Assembly: GCA_051201605.1 (NCBI GenBank)
Contig: CP179201.1
Span: 372,001 to 436,000 of the forward strand
Length of the DNA: 64,000 bases
Reading direction: 5' to 3'
DNA from: CABZJG01 sp902512685
GTDB lineage: Bacteria > Pseudomonadota > Alphaproteobacteria > Rhodobacterales > Rhodobacteraceae
Shown here piece after piece: positions 35,179 to 44,066 of this stretch (position 1 is the first letter of the stretch; every line of letters begins with the position of its first letter). The notes under the pieces are model-generated. The model was given only the letters and a program-made list of their open reading frames with translations. It did not search any database and was not told where the DNA came from. Both the position numbers and the translations under genes were made by a program.

Positions 35179-36207
35179 ATGGACGACGTAACAATCCGTG
35201 GAGCAGGAATTTTCGGGCTTTCTATCGCCTGGGAATGCGTGCGCCGTGGGGCAAAGGTGACGGTGGTGGACCCGCAGGGGGTCGCAGCAGGGTCCAGCGG
35301 GGGTATCGTGGGGGCGCTTGCGCCACATGTGCCGGAAAACTGGAACAGTAAAAAAGCCTTTCAATTTGACAGCTTGATGATGGCCGAGCTGTTCTGGAAG
35401 CAGGTCGAACAGATCGGTGGAAAATCGGCAGGCTACGCACGGCTGGGCCGTGTGCAGCCGGTCGTCGACAGTGCCGCGCTTGAGCTTGCCTATGCGCGCG
35501 GCCAGAATGCGAAAACCCTGTGGCAGGGTCTGGCGTCTTGGAGCGTCACGGACACGCCGCCCAGCTGGGCACCGCCGTCACCGACCGGCTTTTGGATTGT
35601 CGATAGCTTAACTGCGCGTATCAACCCCAATGCGGCCTGCCATGCTTTGGCGGCCGCCTTGCAGGCCAAGGGGGTGCAGATTGCACGGCAGCCCGATGAC
35701 CGCGGTGTGGTGCTGTGGGCCACCGGCCTGCATGATCTTTTGCGGATATCGGCACTGCGCGGGCGTGCCTTTGGCATTGGGGTTAAGGGGCAGGCGGCTT
35801 TGTTTGACTTTGATCAATCGACGGCGCCGCAGATTTTTGCCGATACCTTGCATTTTGTCCCCCACGAAGATGGTACGCTTGCGATAGGGTCAACCTCTGA
35901 GCGGGAGTATGAGGACGCAGATACGGTGGATAGTCAGCTTGATGACTTGATTGAACAGGCGCAGCGCGTTTTGCCCGAGCTCAAATCCGCGCCGATTTTA
36001 AAACGCTGGGCAGGCGTGCGGCCACGCAGCCGTAGCCGCGCACCTGTGCTTGGGGCGCACCCCACCGAAAACGGCGCGTTCATTGCCAATGGCGGCTTTA
36101 AGATTGGCTTTGGGATGGCACCCAAAATAGCCCAGATCATGGCGGATCTGATCTTGGAAGGCCGCGATGCGATCCCGACTGAATTTCGGCCCGAGGCCTC
36201 ATTTTAA
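35179..36207 (+). CDS. FAD-dependent oxidoreductase, MnmC C-terminal domain-like (MnmC2)
   Basis: A 342-residue DAO-fold flavoprotein. It starts DDVTIRGAGIFGLSIAWECVRRG, the dinucleotide motif, and continues with AAGSSGGIVGALAPHVPENWN, which resembles the MnmC FAD domain that removes the carboxymethyl group of cmnm5s2U34. C-terminal WAGVRPRSRSRAPVLGA and GFGMAPKIAQIMADLIL fit the DAO family. The divergent neighbour is MnmD, so a split MnmC is the simplest reading, although single-gene amino-acid oxidases look similar. The ATG at 35179 gives the family N-terminus; the frame is open to 35131. Confidence 0.8.
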   Translation: MDDVTIRGAGIFGLSIAWECVRRGAKVTVVDPQGVAAGSSGGIVGALAPHVPENWNSKKAFQFDSLMMAELFWKQVEQIGGKSAGYARLGRVQPVVDSAALELAYARGQNAKTLWQGLASWSVTDTPPSWAPPSPTGFWIVDSLTARINPNAACHALAAALQAKGVQIARQPDDRGVVLWATGLHDLLRISALRGRAFGIGVKGQAALFDFDQSTAPQIFADTLHFVPHEDGTLAIGSTSEREYEDADTVDSQLDDLIEQAQRVLPELKSAPILKRWAGVRPRSRSRAPVLGAHPTENGAFIANGGFKIGFGMAPKIAQIMADLILEGRDAIPTEFRPEASF

Positions 36208-36620
36208 TTTTGCTTTTTAAAGGTTAATTCCCGGCCCGAGGGACCCCTTAGAATAAGCTGGCCACGCGACAGCTTTACCTGTGTCATGTCTGCAAGCGCC
36301 AAAAGATAGCGGGTTTCATCGTCCAAGGCTTCACAGGCCATTCTAGTGCTCGCCAAAGGACCGATGGCGATATCAGAGCCGCTGAATTTAACCGCTCCGA
36401 AATAGCGGTTGCAGGGGGCTTTGCCAGCGACCTTGCCATCTTGGGACAACTGCAGTGTTGCAACAGCGGGAAAAGTGGCGCCATCTAGTGTTTGCACCAC
36501 CCAGACCGGACCGACTAGGCTATCCAAAGTCGCCGTAGGATCAACCTGACAGCCGCTTAAAAGCGCCCATAAAGAAAACACAAAGGGTCCGAACTGCGTT
36601 GGTCTAGATAGAAACGGCAT
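36204..36620 (-). CDS. META domain-containing lipoprotein
   Basis: A 138-residue exported protein with a lipobox LLSGC near residue 24, so it is likely a lipoprotein. The rest is a META/HslJ-like domain: WVVQTLDGATFPAVATLQLSQDGKVAGKAPCNRYFG and IGPLASTRMACEALDDETRYL, the two family motifs. Function is unknown, though HslJ-type proteins are linked to stress tolerance. It is convergent with the FAD oxidoreductase, overlapping by 4 bases. Confidence 0.85.
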   Translation of the reverse strand: MPFLSRPTQFGPFVFSLWALLSGCQVDPTATLDSLVGPVWVVQTLDGATFPAVATLQLSQDGKVAGKAPCNRYFGAVKFSGSDIAIGPLASTRMACEALDDETRYLLALADMTQVKLSRGQLILRGPSGRELTFKKQN

Positions 36621-36721
36621 GGGTCAATATAGCTTTGCTGAAAAAATGTGCGACTGAATTAAGCTGCATAGTGCCATGGCCACTGGCCAGCGGCAAGAGC
36701 CGCTTGGATTTTGCCTTTGGC

Positions 36722-38407
36722 TTATTCCAATAAACGGCGGGCAATGACCTGTGCCTGAATTTCTGCCGCGCCTTCAAAGATATTCAAAATTCGCGCGTCG
36801 CACAGGATCCTGCTGATTTTATATTCTAGCGCAAAGCCGTTGCCGCCATGAATCTGAAGCCCGTTATCGGCCGCCGACCATGCCACCCGTGCACCCAGCA
36901 ATTTGGCCATCCCCGCTTCTAGATCGCAGCGCCGGTCATTGTCTTTTTCAAAGGCGCTGAAATATGTCAGCTGCCGCGCCACCATTATTTCAACTGCCAT
37001 CATCGCCAGCTTGTTGGCCACCCGTGGAAATTCGATCAAGGCTTTGCCAAACTGCTTGCGGTCTTGGGCATATTGCATCGACACATCCAGCGCAGATTGC
37101 GCCACGCCCACGGCGCGGGCGGCGGTTTGAATACGTGCGCTTTCAAAGGTCTGCATCAACTGCTTAAAGCCTTTGCCTTCCTGCCCGCCCAGCAGGTTTT
37201 CGCCTTTGACATGAAACTGATCAAAGGCCAGCTCATATTCTTTCATCCCGCGATACCCCAGAACCTCAATCTCGCCGCCGCTCATGCCTTCGGTTGGAAA
37301 CGGCTCGGCGTCGGTGCCCGGTGTTTTTTCTGCAAGAAACATCGACAGACCGCGATGGTCGGTGCTTTCGGGGTTGGTGCGTGCCAAAAGTGTCATCACA
37401 TGGGTGCGTGAAGCGTGGGTGATCCAAGTTTTATTACCGGTGATACGGTAATCATCGCCCTCTTTTGTGGCCCTTGTGCGCAGCGCACCCAAATCCGATC
37501 CGGTATTGGGTTCGGTAAAGACAGCGGTTGGCAAAATTTCAGCGCTGGCTATTTTGGGCAGCCATTGGGATTTTTGATCATCGGTTCCGCCGCATAAAAT
37601 CAGCTCAGCGGCAATTTCCGAGCGCGTGCCAAGCGAGCCCACCCCGATATAACCCCGAGACAGCTCTTCTGAGACCACCGCCATCGAGGCTTTGGATAGC
37701 CCAAGCCCGCCAAGGTTTTCCGGAATGGTTAGCCCGAAAACGCCCATCTCGGCCAACTCGTCAATAATCTCCATCGGGATCAGCTCATCTTTTAGATGCC
37801 ACTCATGCGCCACCGGTTCGATGCGTTCACGGGCATAGCGGCGAAACTGATCGCGGATCATTTCCAGTTCTTCATCAAGGCCCGAGGTTCCAACAGTGAT
37901 GTCGGCATTGTTTTGCTGCATCAAGGCGACCAACCGCAGACGGGCTTGTTGCGTATTGCCATTCAAGGTCAAAATTTCGATCTCTTTGGTGGCAAAGCCT
38001 TGGGTGTCAGCTTGCGATATGCCGATGTCCTGCAACCGGATCATTTCGCCCTGACTGATCGGTATACCGCCATGAATTTGGCAAAGGTATTCGCCAAAGG
38101 TGATTTGCAGAATTAGTTTTTCAACTTCGCCAAAACGGGCGTCCCCATTTAACTTGTCCGCCCAATGGTGCATTTGCTTGAGCGCTTCTGCATAGGTGGC
38201 AAGCCATGCCAAACCATGTGCCGATGTTTGATTTTGCTCAACCAAAACCGCCGAAACGCGGCCCTCGGTACAAACCTGATCACGCACCGATTGCACGGCA
38301 CTTTTTACCATCTGCTCAACTGCCCCAAGACTGCTCGCAGTCAGGTCTAGAAGATCATCAAGAATTCCGTGTTCGGAAATCCCTATTTGCTGTCCTTCAT
38401 ATGCCAT
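36722..38407 (-). CDS. mcd: (2S)-methylsuccinyl-CoA dehydrogenase
   Basis: Acyl-CoA dehydrogenase of the ethylmalonyl-CoA pathway, oxidising methylsuccinyl-CoA to mesaconyl-CoA during acetyl-CoA assimilation. The 561 residues are longer than normal acyl-CoA dehydrogenases because of a 170-residue N-terminal extension (EQNQTSAHGLAWLATYAEAL; FGEYLCQIHGGIPISQGEM), which is the hallmark of Mcd. The catalytic core has FTEPNTGSDLGALRTRA, YRITGNKTWITHASRTHVM and the C-terminal LQIHGGNGFALEYKISRILCDARI. It is monocistronic here; other pathway genes (ccr, ecm, mch) are not in the window. Two direct repeats lie upstream. Confidence 0.92.
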   Translation of the reverse strand: MAYEGQQIGISEHGILDDLLDLTASSLGAVEQMVKSAVQSVRDQVCTEGRVSAVLVEQNQTSAHGLAWLATYAEALKQMHHWADKLNGDARFGEVEKLILQITFGEYLCQIHGGIPISQGEMIRLQDIGISQADTQGFATKEIEILTLNGNTQQARLRLVALMQQNNADITVGTSGLDEELEMIRDQFRRYARERIEPVAHEWHLKDELIPMEIIDELAEMGVFGLTIPENLGGLGLSKASMAVVSEELSRGYIGVGSLGTRSEIAAELILCGGTDDQKSQWLPKIASAEILPTAVFTEPNTGSDLGALRTRATKEGDDYRITGNKTWITHASRTHVMTLLARTNPESTDHRGLSMFLAEKTPGTDAEPFPTEGMSGGEIEVLGYRGMKEYELAFDQFHVKGENLLGGQEGKGFKQLMQTFESARIQTAARAVGVAQSALDVSMQYAQDRKQFGKALIEFPRVANKLAMMAVEIMVARQLTYFSAFEKDNDRRCDLEAGMAKLLGARVAWSAADNGLQIHGGNGFALEYKISRILCDARILNIFEGAAEIQAQVIARRLLE

Positions 38408-38448
38408 GAATCACTTTCCTTTTGGGTTGCCATTTCTCATAAGCATTT

Positions 38449-38482
38449 TGCACTTGCAGCGCAATAAAAATGCACTTGCAGC
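38449..38482. promoter_or_regulatory. Direct repeats TGCACTTGCAGC upstream of mcd
   Basis: Two identical 12-base copies at 38449-38460 and 38471-38482, 22 bases apart (about two helical turns), lie 42-75 bases upstream of the mcd ATG and also upstream of the divergent tauE/safE gene. The copy number and spacing suggest a regulator binding array; no regulator is identified. Confidence 0.5.
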
Positions 38483-38553
38483 ATAAATTTTGTTGTAATA
38501 TTTCGCATCGGATTTTTGCAGCATGATAGGCGATGCTGTGCTAAAGCATCCCT

Positions 38554-39321
38554 ATGGAATTGATTTGGTACAATATATCCCCGTCGCTTTGGGTCTATGC
38601 ATTTATGATTTCAGTTTGTGCAGGGCTTATAAAAGGAATTGTCGGATTTGCTATGCCAATGATTACAATTTCCGGCCTCAGCCTTATCCTGCCCCCCGAA
38701 CTGGCCCTTGCAGGATTGATTTTACCAACGCTTTTGACAAACGGGGTTCAAGCCTTGGCCCAGGGGCCGAAAGCTGCCTTCCTATCGATGCGCCAGTTTG
38801 GCGTCTTTTTACTGACCGGTTTGGTTTTTCTGCTGGCCAGTGCGCAGCTTGTAACCCAAATTCCGGCCAAGGTCTTTCTTGGCGGCATTGGTATCATGGT
38901 GGTGAGTTTTTCGGTGCTCCAGCTGAGTGGATATCGGTTTCAGGTGCGCCGCGACAAAAAAATTGTCCCCTTAATAGTTGGATCACTGACCGGATTTGTC
39001 GGGGGCTTATCTGGTGTATGGGGACCTCCGACGGTGGCCTATCTCACAGCAATGAACACCAAAAAGGAAGACCAATTACGGGTGCAGGGCGTGGTTTACG
39101 GTCTTGGGGCGGTCGCGCTTTTGTTTGCCCATATCGCGTCGGGTATTCTTACTTGGTCAACCGCACAGTTTTCCGCGCTTTTGGTTCCGCCCTCTATTGT
39201 TGGGCTTTGGATTGGACGGCGGTTTCAAAAACATATTGATCAAGCGCTGTTTTCCAAGGCCACCCTTACTGTTTTGGTCGTGGCTGGCCTAAACCTGCTG
39301 CGCCTTGCATGGATGGGTTGA
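38554..39321 (+). CDS. TauE/SafE family sulfite/anion exporter
   Basis: A 255-residue polytopic membrane protein of the TauE/SafE family: AFMISVCAGLIKGIVGFAMPMITISGLSLI near the start and GSLTGFVGGLSGVWGPPTVAYL near residue 145, the paired family motifs. Members move sulfite, sulfoacetate or other organosulfur anions. No organosulfur catabolic gene adjoins it, so the substrate is open. It is divergent from mcd. Confidence 0.85.
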   Translation: MELIWYNISPSLWVYAFMISVCAGLIKGIVGFAMPMITISGLSLILPPELALAGLILPTLLTNGVQALAQGPKAAFLSMRQFGVFLLTGLVFLLASAQLVTQIPAKVFLGGIGIMVVSFSVLQLSGYRFQVRRDKKIVPLIVGSLTGFVGGLSGVWGPPTVAYLTAMNTKKEDQLRVQGVVYGLGAVALLFAHIASGILTWSTAQFSALLVPPSIVGLWIGRRFQKHIDQALFSKATLTVLVVAGLNLLRLAWMG

Positions 39322-39530
39322 TCGCAGCCTGGGCACTTTGTCGTCAAAGGGTGTTTATTCATTGGGTGTTTCGGTGAAATAGGCCAATTTAGCAGGTGGA
39401 TGCTTTGGCTCTTTTCAATTGCATCCAACAGGTATATATGAGCCTTCAAGTTCCCCCCACCGGTAACCTGTCTTGAAAAAGACCGCCTGCCCGTCAGGCA
39501 ACGGGGAAGATGCATGAAGGAGACAAGAGT

Positions 39531-40280
39531 ATGGCAAAACCAATTATGGCCCGGGCAACCGCTGTTTGGCTGGTCGACAACACAACACTGACATTCAAGC
39601 AGATTGCAGACTTTGTTGAAATGCATGAGTTGGAAGTCCAAGGCATTGCCGATGGTGATGTGGCCACTGGTGTCAAAGGGTTTGACCCGATTGCTAACAA
39701 TCAGCTTAATGCTTCGGATATCGAAGCCGGAGAAGCGGACCCGCTGTTCAAACTGCAGCTCAAGTTTAACCCAGCTGCCGTGGGCGAAGAAAAGCGTCGC
39801 GGACCGCGCTATACGCCGCTGTCCAAACGGCAGGACCGGCCAGCATCGATTTATTGGCTGGTCAAGTTCCACCCCGAATTAACCGATGGTCAGATTAGCC
39901 GTCTGGTTGGAACCACCAAGCCGACCATTCAGGCCATTCGCGAGCGAACACATTGGAATATGTCCAACATTCAACCGATTGACCCGGTGGCACTTGGGCT
40001 TTGCAAACAATCCGAGCTGGATGCGGTTGTGCAAAAAGCCGCTGATAAAAAAGCCGCCGAGGGCGTTGTCATGAGCGATGATGAACGCCGCAAATTGGTC
40101 AGCACAGAGCAATCGCTGGACATTTCAGCCGAGCCAAAAATCCCGACAGCGATTGAGGGCCTAGAAGCCTTTTCACTGCGTGATGATGATGAAGAAGAAA
40201 AATCCGACGAGGAATTTTTGGATGCGGACAGTTTCTTTAATCTTCCCGAAGGTGAGCAGCCGGACGTCGAAAAAAAGTAA
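39531..40280 (+). CDS. trcR: TrcR-type cell cycle transcriptional regulator (DUF1013)
   Basis: A 249-residue alphaproteobacterial regulator. It begins MAKPIMARATAVWLVDNTTLTFKQIADF, continues with KRRGPRYTPLSKRQDRPASIYWLVKFHPELTDGQISRLVGTTKPTI near residue 90, an helix-turn-helix-like core, and ends in an acidic tail. The family is linked to cell-cycle control with CtrA/GcrA circuits in Rhodobacterales. ATG 39531 has AAGGAG at 39517-39522; the in-frame ATG at 39510 lacks one. The 209 bases upstream contain a short GCCTG/CAGGC hairpin but nothing else. Confidence 0.88.
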   Translation: MAKPIMARATAVWLVDNTTLTFKQIADFVEMHELEVQGIADGDVATGVKGFDPIANNQLNASDIEAGEADPLFKLQLKFNPAAVGEEKRRGPRYTPLSKRQDRPASIYWLVKFHPELTDGQISRLVGTTKPTIQAIRERTHWNMSNIQPIDPVALGLCKQSELDAVVQKAADKKAAEGVVMSDDERRKLVSTEQSLDISAEPKIPTAIEGLEAFSLRDDDEEEKSDEEFLDADSFFNLPEGEQPDVEKK

Positions 40281-40303
40281 ATATTGCGATTTTGGCCCGG
40301 TTT

Positions 40304-40324
40304 GGCGCGTTAAAGCGCCTTTCT
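40304..40324 (+). terminator. Short hairpin between trcR and recR
   Basis: GGCGC at 40304-40308 pairs with GCGCC at 40315-40319 over a 6-base loop, followed by TTTCT. It lies in the convergent 29-base gap and runs into the recR 3' end. The stem is short, so its efficiency as a terminator is uncertain. Confidence 0.4.
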
Positions 40325-40903
40325 GGCGCTCAGCGCCGCGCTGATGGTGCCATCATCAAGGTAATCCAATTCACCGCCGATCGGCACCCCTTTGGCCAGA
40401 GATGTGACGACAACGCGGCCCTCTAACTGATCGGCGATATAATGCGCTGTGGTTTGGCCATCTATGGTTGCATTGAGCGCCAATATGACCTCGCTGATCT
40501 GCTCGCTGGCCACACGATCGATTAATTTGGGGATCCGCAATTCCTCAGGCCCAATGGAATCGAGCGCCGACAGTGACCCGCCCAGCACATGATAGCGCCC
40601 TTTGAAAACGGCGGCCCGCTCCATGGCCCAAAGATCAGCAACATCCTCAACCACACAAAGCGCCCCAGTGGCGCGCTGCTCATCGCTGCAGATTTCGCAA
40701 ATATCGCTGGTTCCGACATTGCCGCAATTAAGGCATTCGCGGGCAGAGGCGGCAACTTGTTGCATGGTATCGGCCAAGGGGGTCATCAAGAGCCCCCGTT
40801 TGCGGATCAAATGCAACACCGCGCGCCGCGCCGAGCGTGGCCCAAGGCCGGGAAGTTTGGCCATCAGTTCGATCAAAGCATCGATATCTTTTACGCCGCG
40901 CAT
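40310..40903 (-). CDS. recR: Recombination protein RecR
   Basis: RecR loads RecA at gaps with RecF and RecO. The 197-residue protein has the N-terminal helix-hairpin-helix LIELMAKLPGLGPRSARRAVLHLI, a zinc finger with ECLNCGNVGTSDICEICSD near residues 55-73, and the Toprim domain LCVVEDVADLWAMERA followed by ALNATIDGQTTAHYI. It follows ybaB by 22 bases on the same strand, the standard ybaB-recR arrangement. Confidence 0.96.
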   Translation of the reverse strand: MRGVKDIDALIELMAKLPGLGPRSARRAVLHLIRKRGLLMTPLADTMQQVAASARECLNCGNVGTSDICEICSDEQRATGALCVVEDVADLWAMERAAVFKGRYHVLGGSLSALDSIGPEELRIPKLIDRVASEQISEVILALNATIDGQTTAHYIADQLEGRVVVTSLAKGVPIGGELDYLDDGTISAALSARKAL

Positions 40904-40925
40904 TTTCGCAAACTCGCCAATATAT

Positions 40926-41270
40926 TTAGAACGGCAACTTCATGCCCGGTGGAAGCCCCATTCCTTCGGTCAGTTTGCCAAGCTCTTCTTGTGCCCGATC
41001 GGACGCACGCTGCTGCGCGTCTTTGATCGCTGCCAAAATTAAATCTTCAACCACTTCTTTCTGGTCGCTGGAAAAAATTGACGGGTCGATATCCAAAGCG
41101 GTTAACTCGCCCTTGGCGGTGCAGGTGGCCTTGACCAGTCCGGCGCCGGATTCGCCGCTGACCAAGATTGAATGCATTTCATCCTGCATCTCGGCCATCT
41201 TGCCCTGCATTTCTTGTGCGGCTTTCATCATTTTGGCCATATCGCCAAGGCCGCCCAATCCTTTTAACAT
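40926..41270 (-). CDS. ybaB: YbaB/EbfC family nucleoid-associated protein
   Basis: A 114-residue DNA-binding protein. It starts LKGLGGLGDMAKMMKAAQEMQGKMAEMQ and has the core ATCTAKGELTALDIDPSIF and EDLILAAIKDAQQRASD, followed by a short GMGLPPGMKLPF tail. The family is normally placed between dnaX and recR; here dnaX is 3.5 kb away, separated by genes on both strands. Confidence 0.95.
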   Translation of the reverse strand: MLKGLGGLGDMAKMMKAAQEMQGKMAEMQDEMHSILVSGESGAGLVKATCTAKGELTALDIDPSIFSSDQKEVVEDLILAAIKDAQQRASDRAQEELGKLTEGMGLPPGMKLPF

Positions 41271-41441
41271 ACCCGTATCTCCTGTGATTGCTTACGTTCT
41301 ACCTAGGCGCTGAATGGGGCAAAAACAAGCAAATTGGCATCCAAGAGCTGATTGTGAGAGTAAAAGAATTGCCACTTGCACCTGTCGGCGGATAAGCTTT
41401 GCCAAAATGGATGAAACCAAAACAGGTTAAAGAGGTGATCA

Positions 41442-42998
41442 ATGTTTTCATTTATGAAACCACACCAGGGCATTGATGCAAGTCTGGCCTATCAATCCGC
41501 CAGCCTGACGCTGAGCGGGTTGATAGATATCCAAACCTGCTCTGCACCTGATCGGGTGGCCTTAAAGGATCATGACACCCAATACACCTATGCCCAGCTT
41601 GACCGCCGCACAACCCGATTGGCGCATTATCTCGCAGATCAGGGTCTTTGCCGCGGAGACCGCGTGGCAGTTCTGTCCGAAAACCGTCTGGAATATGTCG
41701 AACTGCTTTTGGCGGCGGCAAAAATTGGGGTTATTGCGGCCTGCCAAAACTGGCGTCTATCGCAAACCGAATTGCAACATTGTGTTGATCTGGTAAGTCC
41801 AAAGCTGCTGGTGGCATCGCCCCGCAATGCCCAGATGGCACAGGCGGTATGCGGTGATGTTCCAGTTGTGATCTGGGGGGCCGAGATGGCCCGCGATATT
41901 GCGGCGCAGCCCGATAGTAAAATCCCAGACCCTTGTGACCCGGAAGATGGCATTGTTATTCTTTATACCAGTGGCACGACCGGCATGCCGAAAGGCGCGC
42001 TGATCAGCCACCGCGCTGAAATCGCACGCGCGCAAATTCAAATGCTAGATTTGCCCGCCAATCCTGAGGATGCCTTTGTCGCCTGGGCCCCGCTGTTTCA
42101 TATGGTATCGACCGATACGGTGTTTAAAACCTTGATCCTTGGCGGGACCGTCATTGTTACAGATGGTTTTAACGCCGATGAACTGGCCGGTATCATCGCG
42201 CGTGAGCGTTTGGGAAGGCTCACTTTAATGCCCGGCATGATAGCCCAAGTGGTGGCCGCCGTGCGGGCCAAGGGCAGCAAGGTCAAAGGCATAAAGTGGA
42301 TTGGCGCTATGGCTGATTTGGTGCCGCTTGATCAGATAGCCGAGGTCACAAGCCTTTTGAATGCACCCTATCTTAATACGTTTGGGGCCACTGAAACCGG
42401 GCTTGCGCCGGCGTCGGGGGGGGTGATTGAGGTGGGCGTGATTGCCAAAACGCTGGACAAGCGGCAAAGTTCGCTCTGCCAGATCAAGCTGGTAGATGCC
42501 GACGATACTCCGGTTCGTGATGGCGCGCCCGGGGAATTGGCCATTCGCAGCCCGGCGCTCTTTAGTGGCTATTGGAACAACCCGGACACCAATGCCGAAG
42601 ATTTTCGCGGCGGCTGGTTTCACATGGGCGATGTCTTCCGGCGCAACCCCGATGGCACTTTGGCCTTTGTGGACCGGCGCAAATATCTGATTAAATCGGG
42701 CGGGGAAAACATCTACCCTGCTGAAATCGAACGCGTAATCCTATCTGATCCACGGGTCATCGATGCCGCAGTGGTGCGCAAACCCGATGATCACTGGGGC
42801 GAGATTCCGATTGCGTTTGTGGCCCGCAAAGACCCGGCCTTAAGCGCGGCTGACCTGCTTGAACAAATGGCAGGCCAGCTGGCGCGCTATAAATTGCCCA
42901 AGCAATTCATCTTTATCCCCGAGCCCGAATTTCCGCGCAGCACCACCGGAAAAATCATGCGCCACCTGCTTGAAGAGCGGCTGGACATCGAGGGTTAA
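41442..42998 (+). CDS. Class I adenylate-forming acyl-CoA ligase
   Basis: A 518-residue ANL-superfamily enzyme that activates a carboxylic acid with ATP and transfers it to CoA. The AMP-binding P-loop YTSGTTGMPKGALISH is near residue 175, FGATETGLA near 312, YLIKSGGENIYPAEIERV near 417 and the catalytic lysine motif RSTTGKIMRH near 500. Substrate is undetermined; FadD-like or aryl/branched acyl ligases are possible. It is isolated on the plus strand between ybaB and a dioxygenase. Confidence 0.88.
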   Translation: MFSFMKPHQGIDASLAYQSASLTLSGLIDIQTCSAPDRVALKDHDTQYTYAQLDRRTTRLAHYLADQGLCRGDRVAVLSENRLEYVELLLAAAKIGVIAACQNWRLSQTELQHCVDLVSPKLLVASPRNAQMAQAVCGDVPVVIWGAEMARDIAAQPDSKIPDPCDPEDGIVILYTSGTTGMPKGALISHRAEIARAQIQMLDLPANPEDAFVAWAPLFHMVSTDTVFKTLILGGTVIVTDGFNADELAGIIARERLGRLTLMPGMIAQVVAAVRAKGSKVKGIKWIGAMADLVPLDQIAEVTSLLNAPYLNTFGATETGLAPASGGVIEVGVIAKTLDKRQSSLCQIKLVDADDTPVRDGAPGELAIRSPALFSGYWNNPDTNAEDFRGGWFHMGDVFRRNPDGTLAFVDRRKYLIKSGGENIYPAEIERVILSDPRVIDAAVVRKPDDHWGEIPIAFVARKDPALSAADLLEQMAGQLARYKLPKQFIFIPEPEFPRSTTGKIMRHLLEERLDIEG

Positions 42999-43073
42999 AC
43001 CGGCCCAAACCCACCTCTGTATCGCGTCGGTATTGCGGCGTTATCGCGGTGGTGCGTTTTGCCGGCCAGCCGC

Positions 43074-43958
43074 TTAAAGCGCTGCGGGGATGATTTGCAC
43101 TGCCGCTAGCCCGTCGCCCTCACCGGCCGAGCAGCAAATGCTTTTCAATGTGCGCGGCTCGGCATAGGGCCATGGCTGGCCGCGGTGCAATATCGCCCGC
43201 TCGTCCCAGATCAGCACATCGCCGACCTGCCAAGGGTGCGAATAGACATAGTCAGGCTGGGTGCAAAATGCGATCGCCTCTTCGATCAGGGCTGCGCCCT
43301 CGGCCAGTCCCATGCCCTCGATGGCAAAGGCGTGTGAGGCAATATAAAGCGCGTCTTCACCGGTCACTGGATTGGGCCAGATTGATCGCCAAGGCCGGTC
43401 CGGCCATTGCCGCATTTCCGGCAGCGCCGCCAGCGCATCGGAAATTTTCGCCCGCGAATTTGACAGCCGGTGCCAGATAATCGCGTCCTGCAAGGGGGCC
43501 TTCATGTCGGGCGGCATCTCTGCCCAGGCGGCGCGGGTCGAGGCCAGCTCGGTCTGGCCGCCCTTTGATGGGACCACCTTGGCGGTCAGGATATTGACCA
43601 ATGCAGGAATGGGCAGAAAGGTACTGTCCGTATGCCACAGCATATTGGCCTGAAGGTTCAGCGTGTGCAGGCTTTCGGTGTCACTGACCGCGCCGTCTTT
43701 GGTTTCATTGGACACCTGCGGAATTTCAAAATCAATCGCGCGTCCAGCGGCCATGGCTTCGCGGTTTTCCACCGGCCCGAACAGCTCGGCCAGCCGCAGA
43801 TGCGCGGCGTCATCCAGCGCTTGGCCGCGAAACAAAAGCGCCGAATGCGCTTCGAACAAGGCGCGTATCTCGGCAAAATCGCCGCTTTGGGGCAGGGCGC
43901 ATAAATCCACATCATGGCAAATCACACCAAACTTGGGATGCAACGGAGTGGTTTTCAT
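43074..43958 (-). CDS. TauD/TfdA family Fe(II)/2-oxoglutarate dioxygenase
   Basis: A 294-residue non-heme iron dioxygenase. The HxD of the facial triad is in LWHTDSTFLPIPAL near residue 107, and the distal His in WDERAILHRGQPW near residue 255; the 2-oxoglutarate-binding Arg is expected in EPRTLKSICC. The N-terminal PLHPKFGVICHDVDL resembles TfdA/TauD. Substrates in this family include taurine, 2,4-D and N-methylated compounds, so the reaction is unresolved. It stands alone, 75 bases from the convergent ligase. Confidence 0.87.
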   Translation of the reverse strand: MKTTPLHPKFGVICHDVDLCALPQSGDFAEIRALFEAHSALLFRGQALDDAAHLRLAELFGPVENREAMAAGRAIDFEIPQVSNETKDGAVSDTESLHTLNLQANMLWHTDSTFLPIPALVNILTAKVVPSKGGQTELASTRAAWAEMPPDMKAPLQDAIIWHRLSNSRAKISDALAALPEMRQWPDRPWRSIWPNPVTGEDALYIASHAFAIEGMGLAEGAALIEEAIAFCTQPDYVYSHPWQVGDVLIWDERAILHRGQPWPYAEPRTLKSICCSAGEGDGLAAVQIIPAAL

Positions 43959-44066
43959 TGGCAGACCTCGTGATTGTTTGCGCGAAACGCTATCACAGCT
44001 GCCTTAGATGTCTATCTTGATTGCGTCACATGGGTCTAAAACCGTCACGGCTACAAAGCCGAATCT

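Noticed and set aside
38523..39239. Plus-strand frame of 238 codons overlapping the tauE/safE gene
   Set aside because: The other frame carries the full TauE/SafE motifs and membrane pattern; this one is out-of-frame.
39485..39499. GCCTG/CAGGC hairpin ahead of trcR
   Set aside because: Short five-base stem with no T-run and no clear regulatory placement; could arise by chance.
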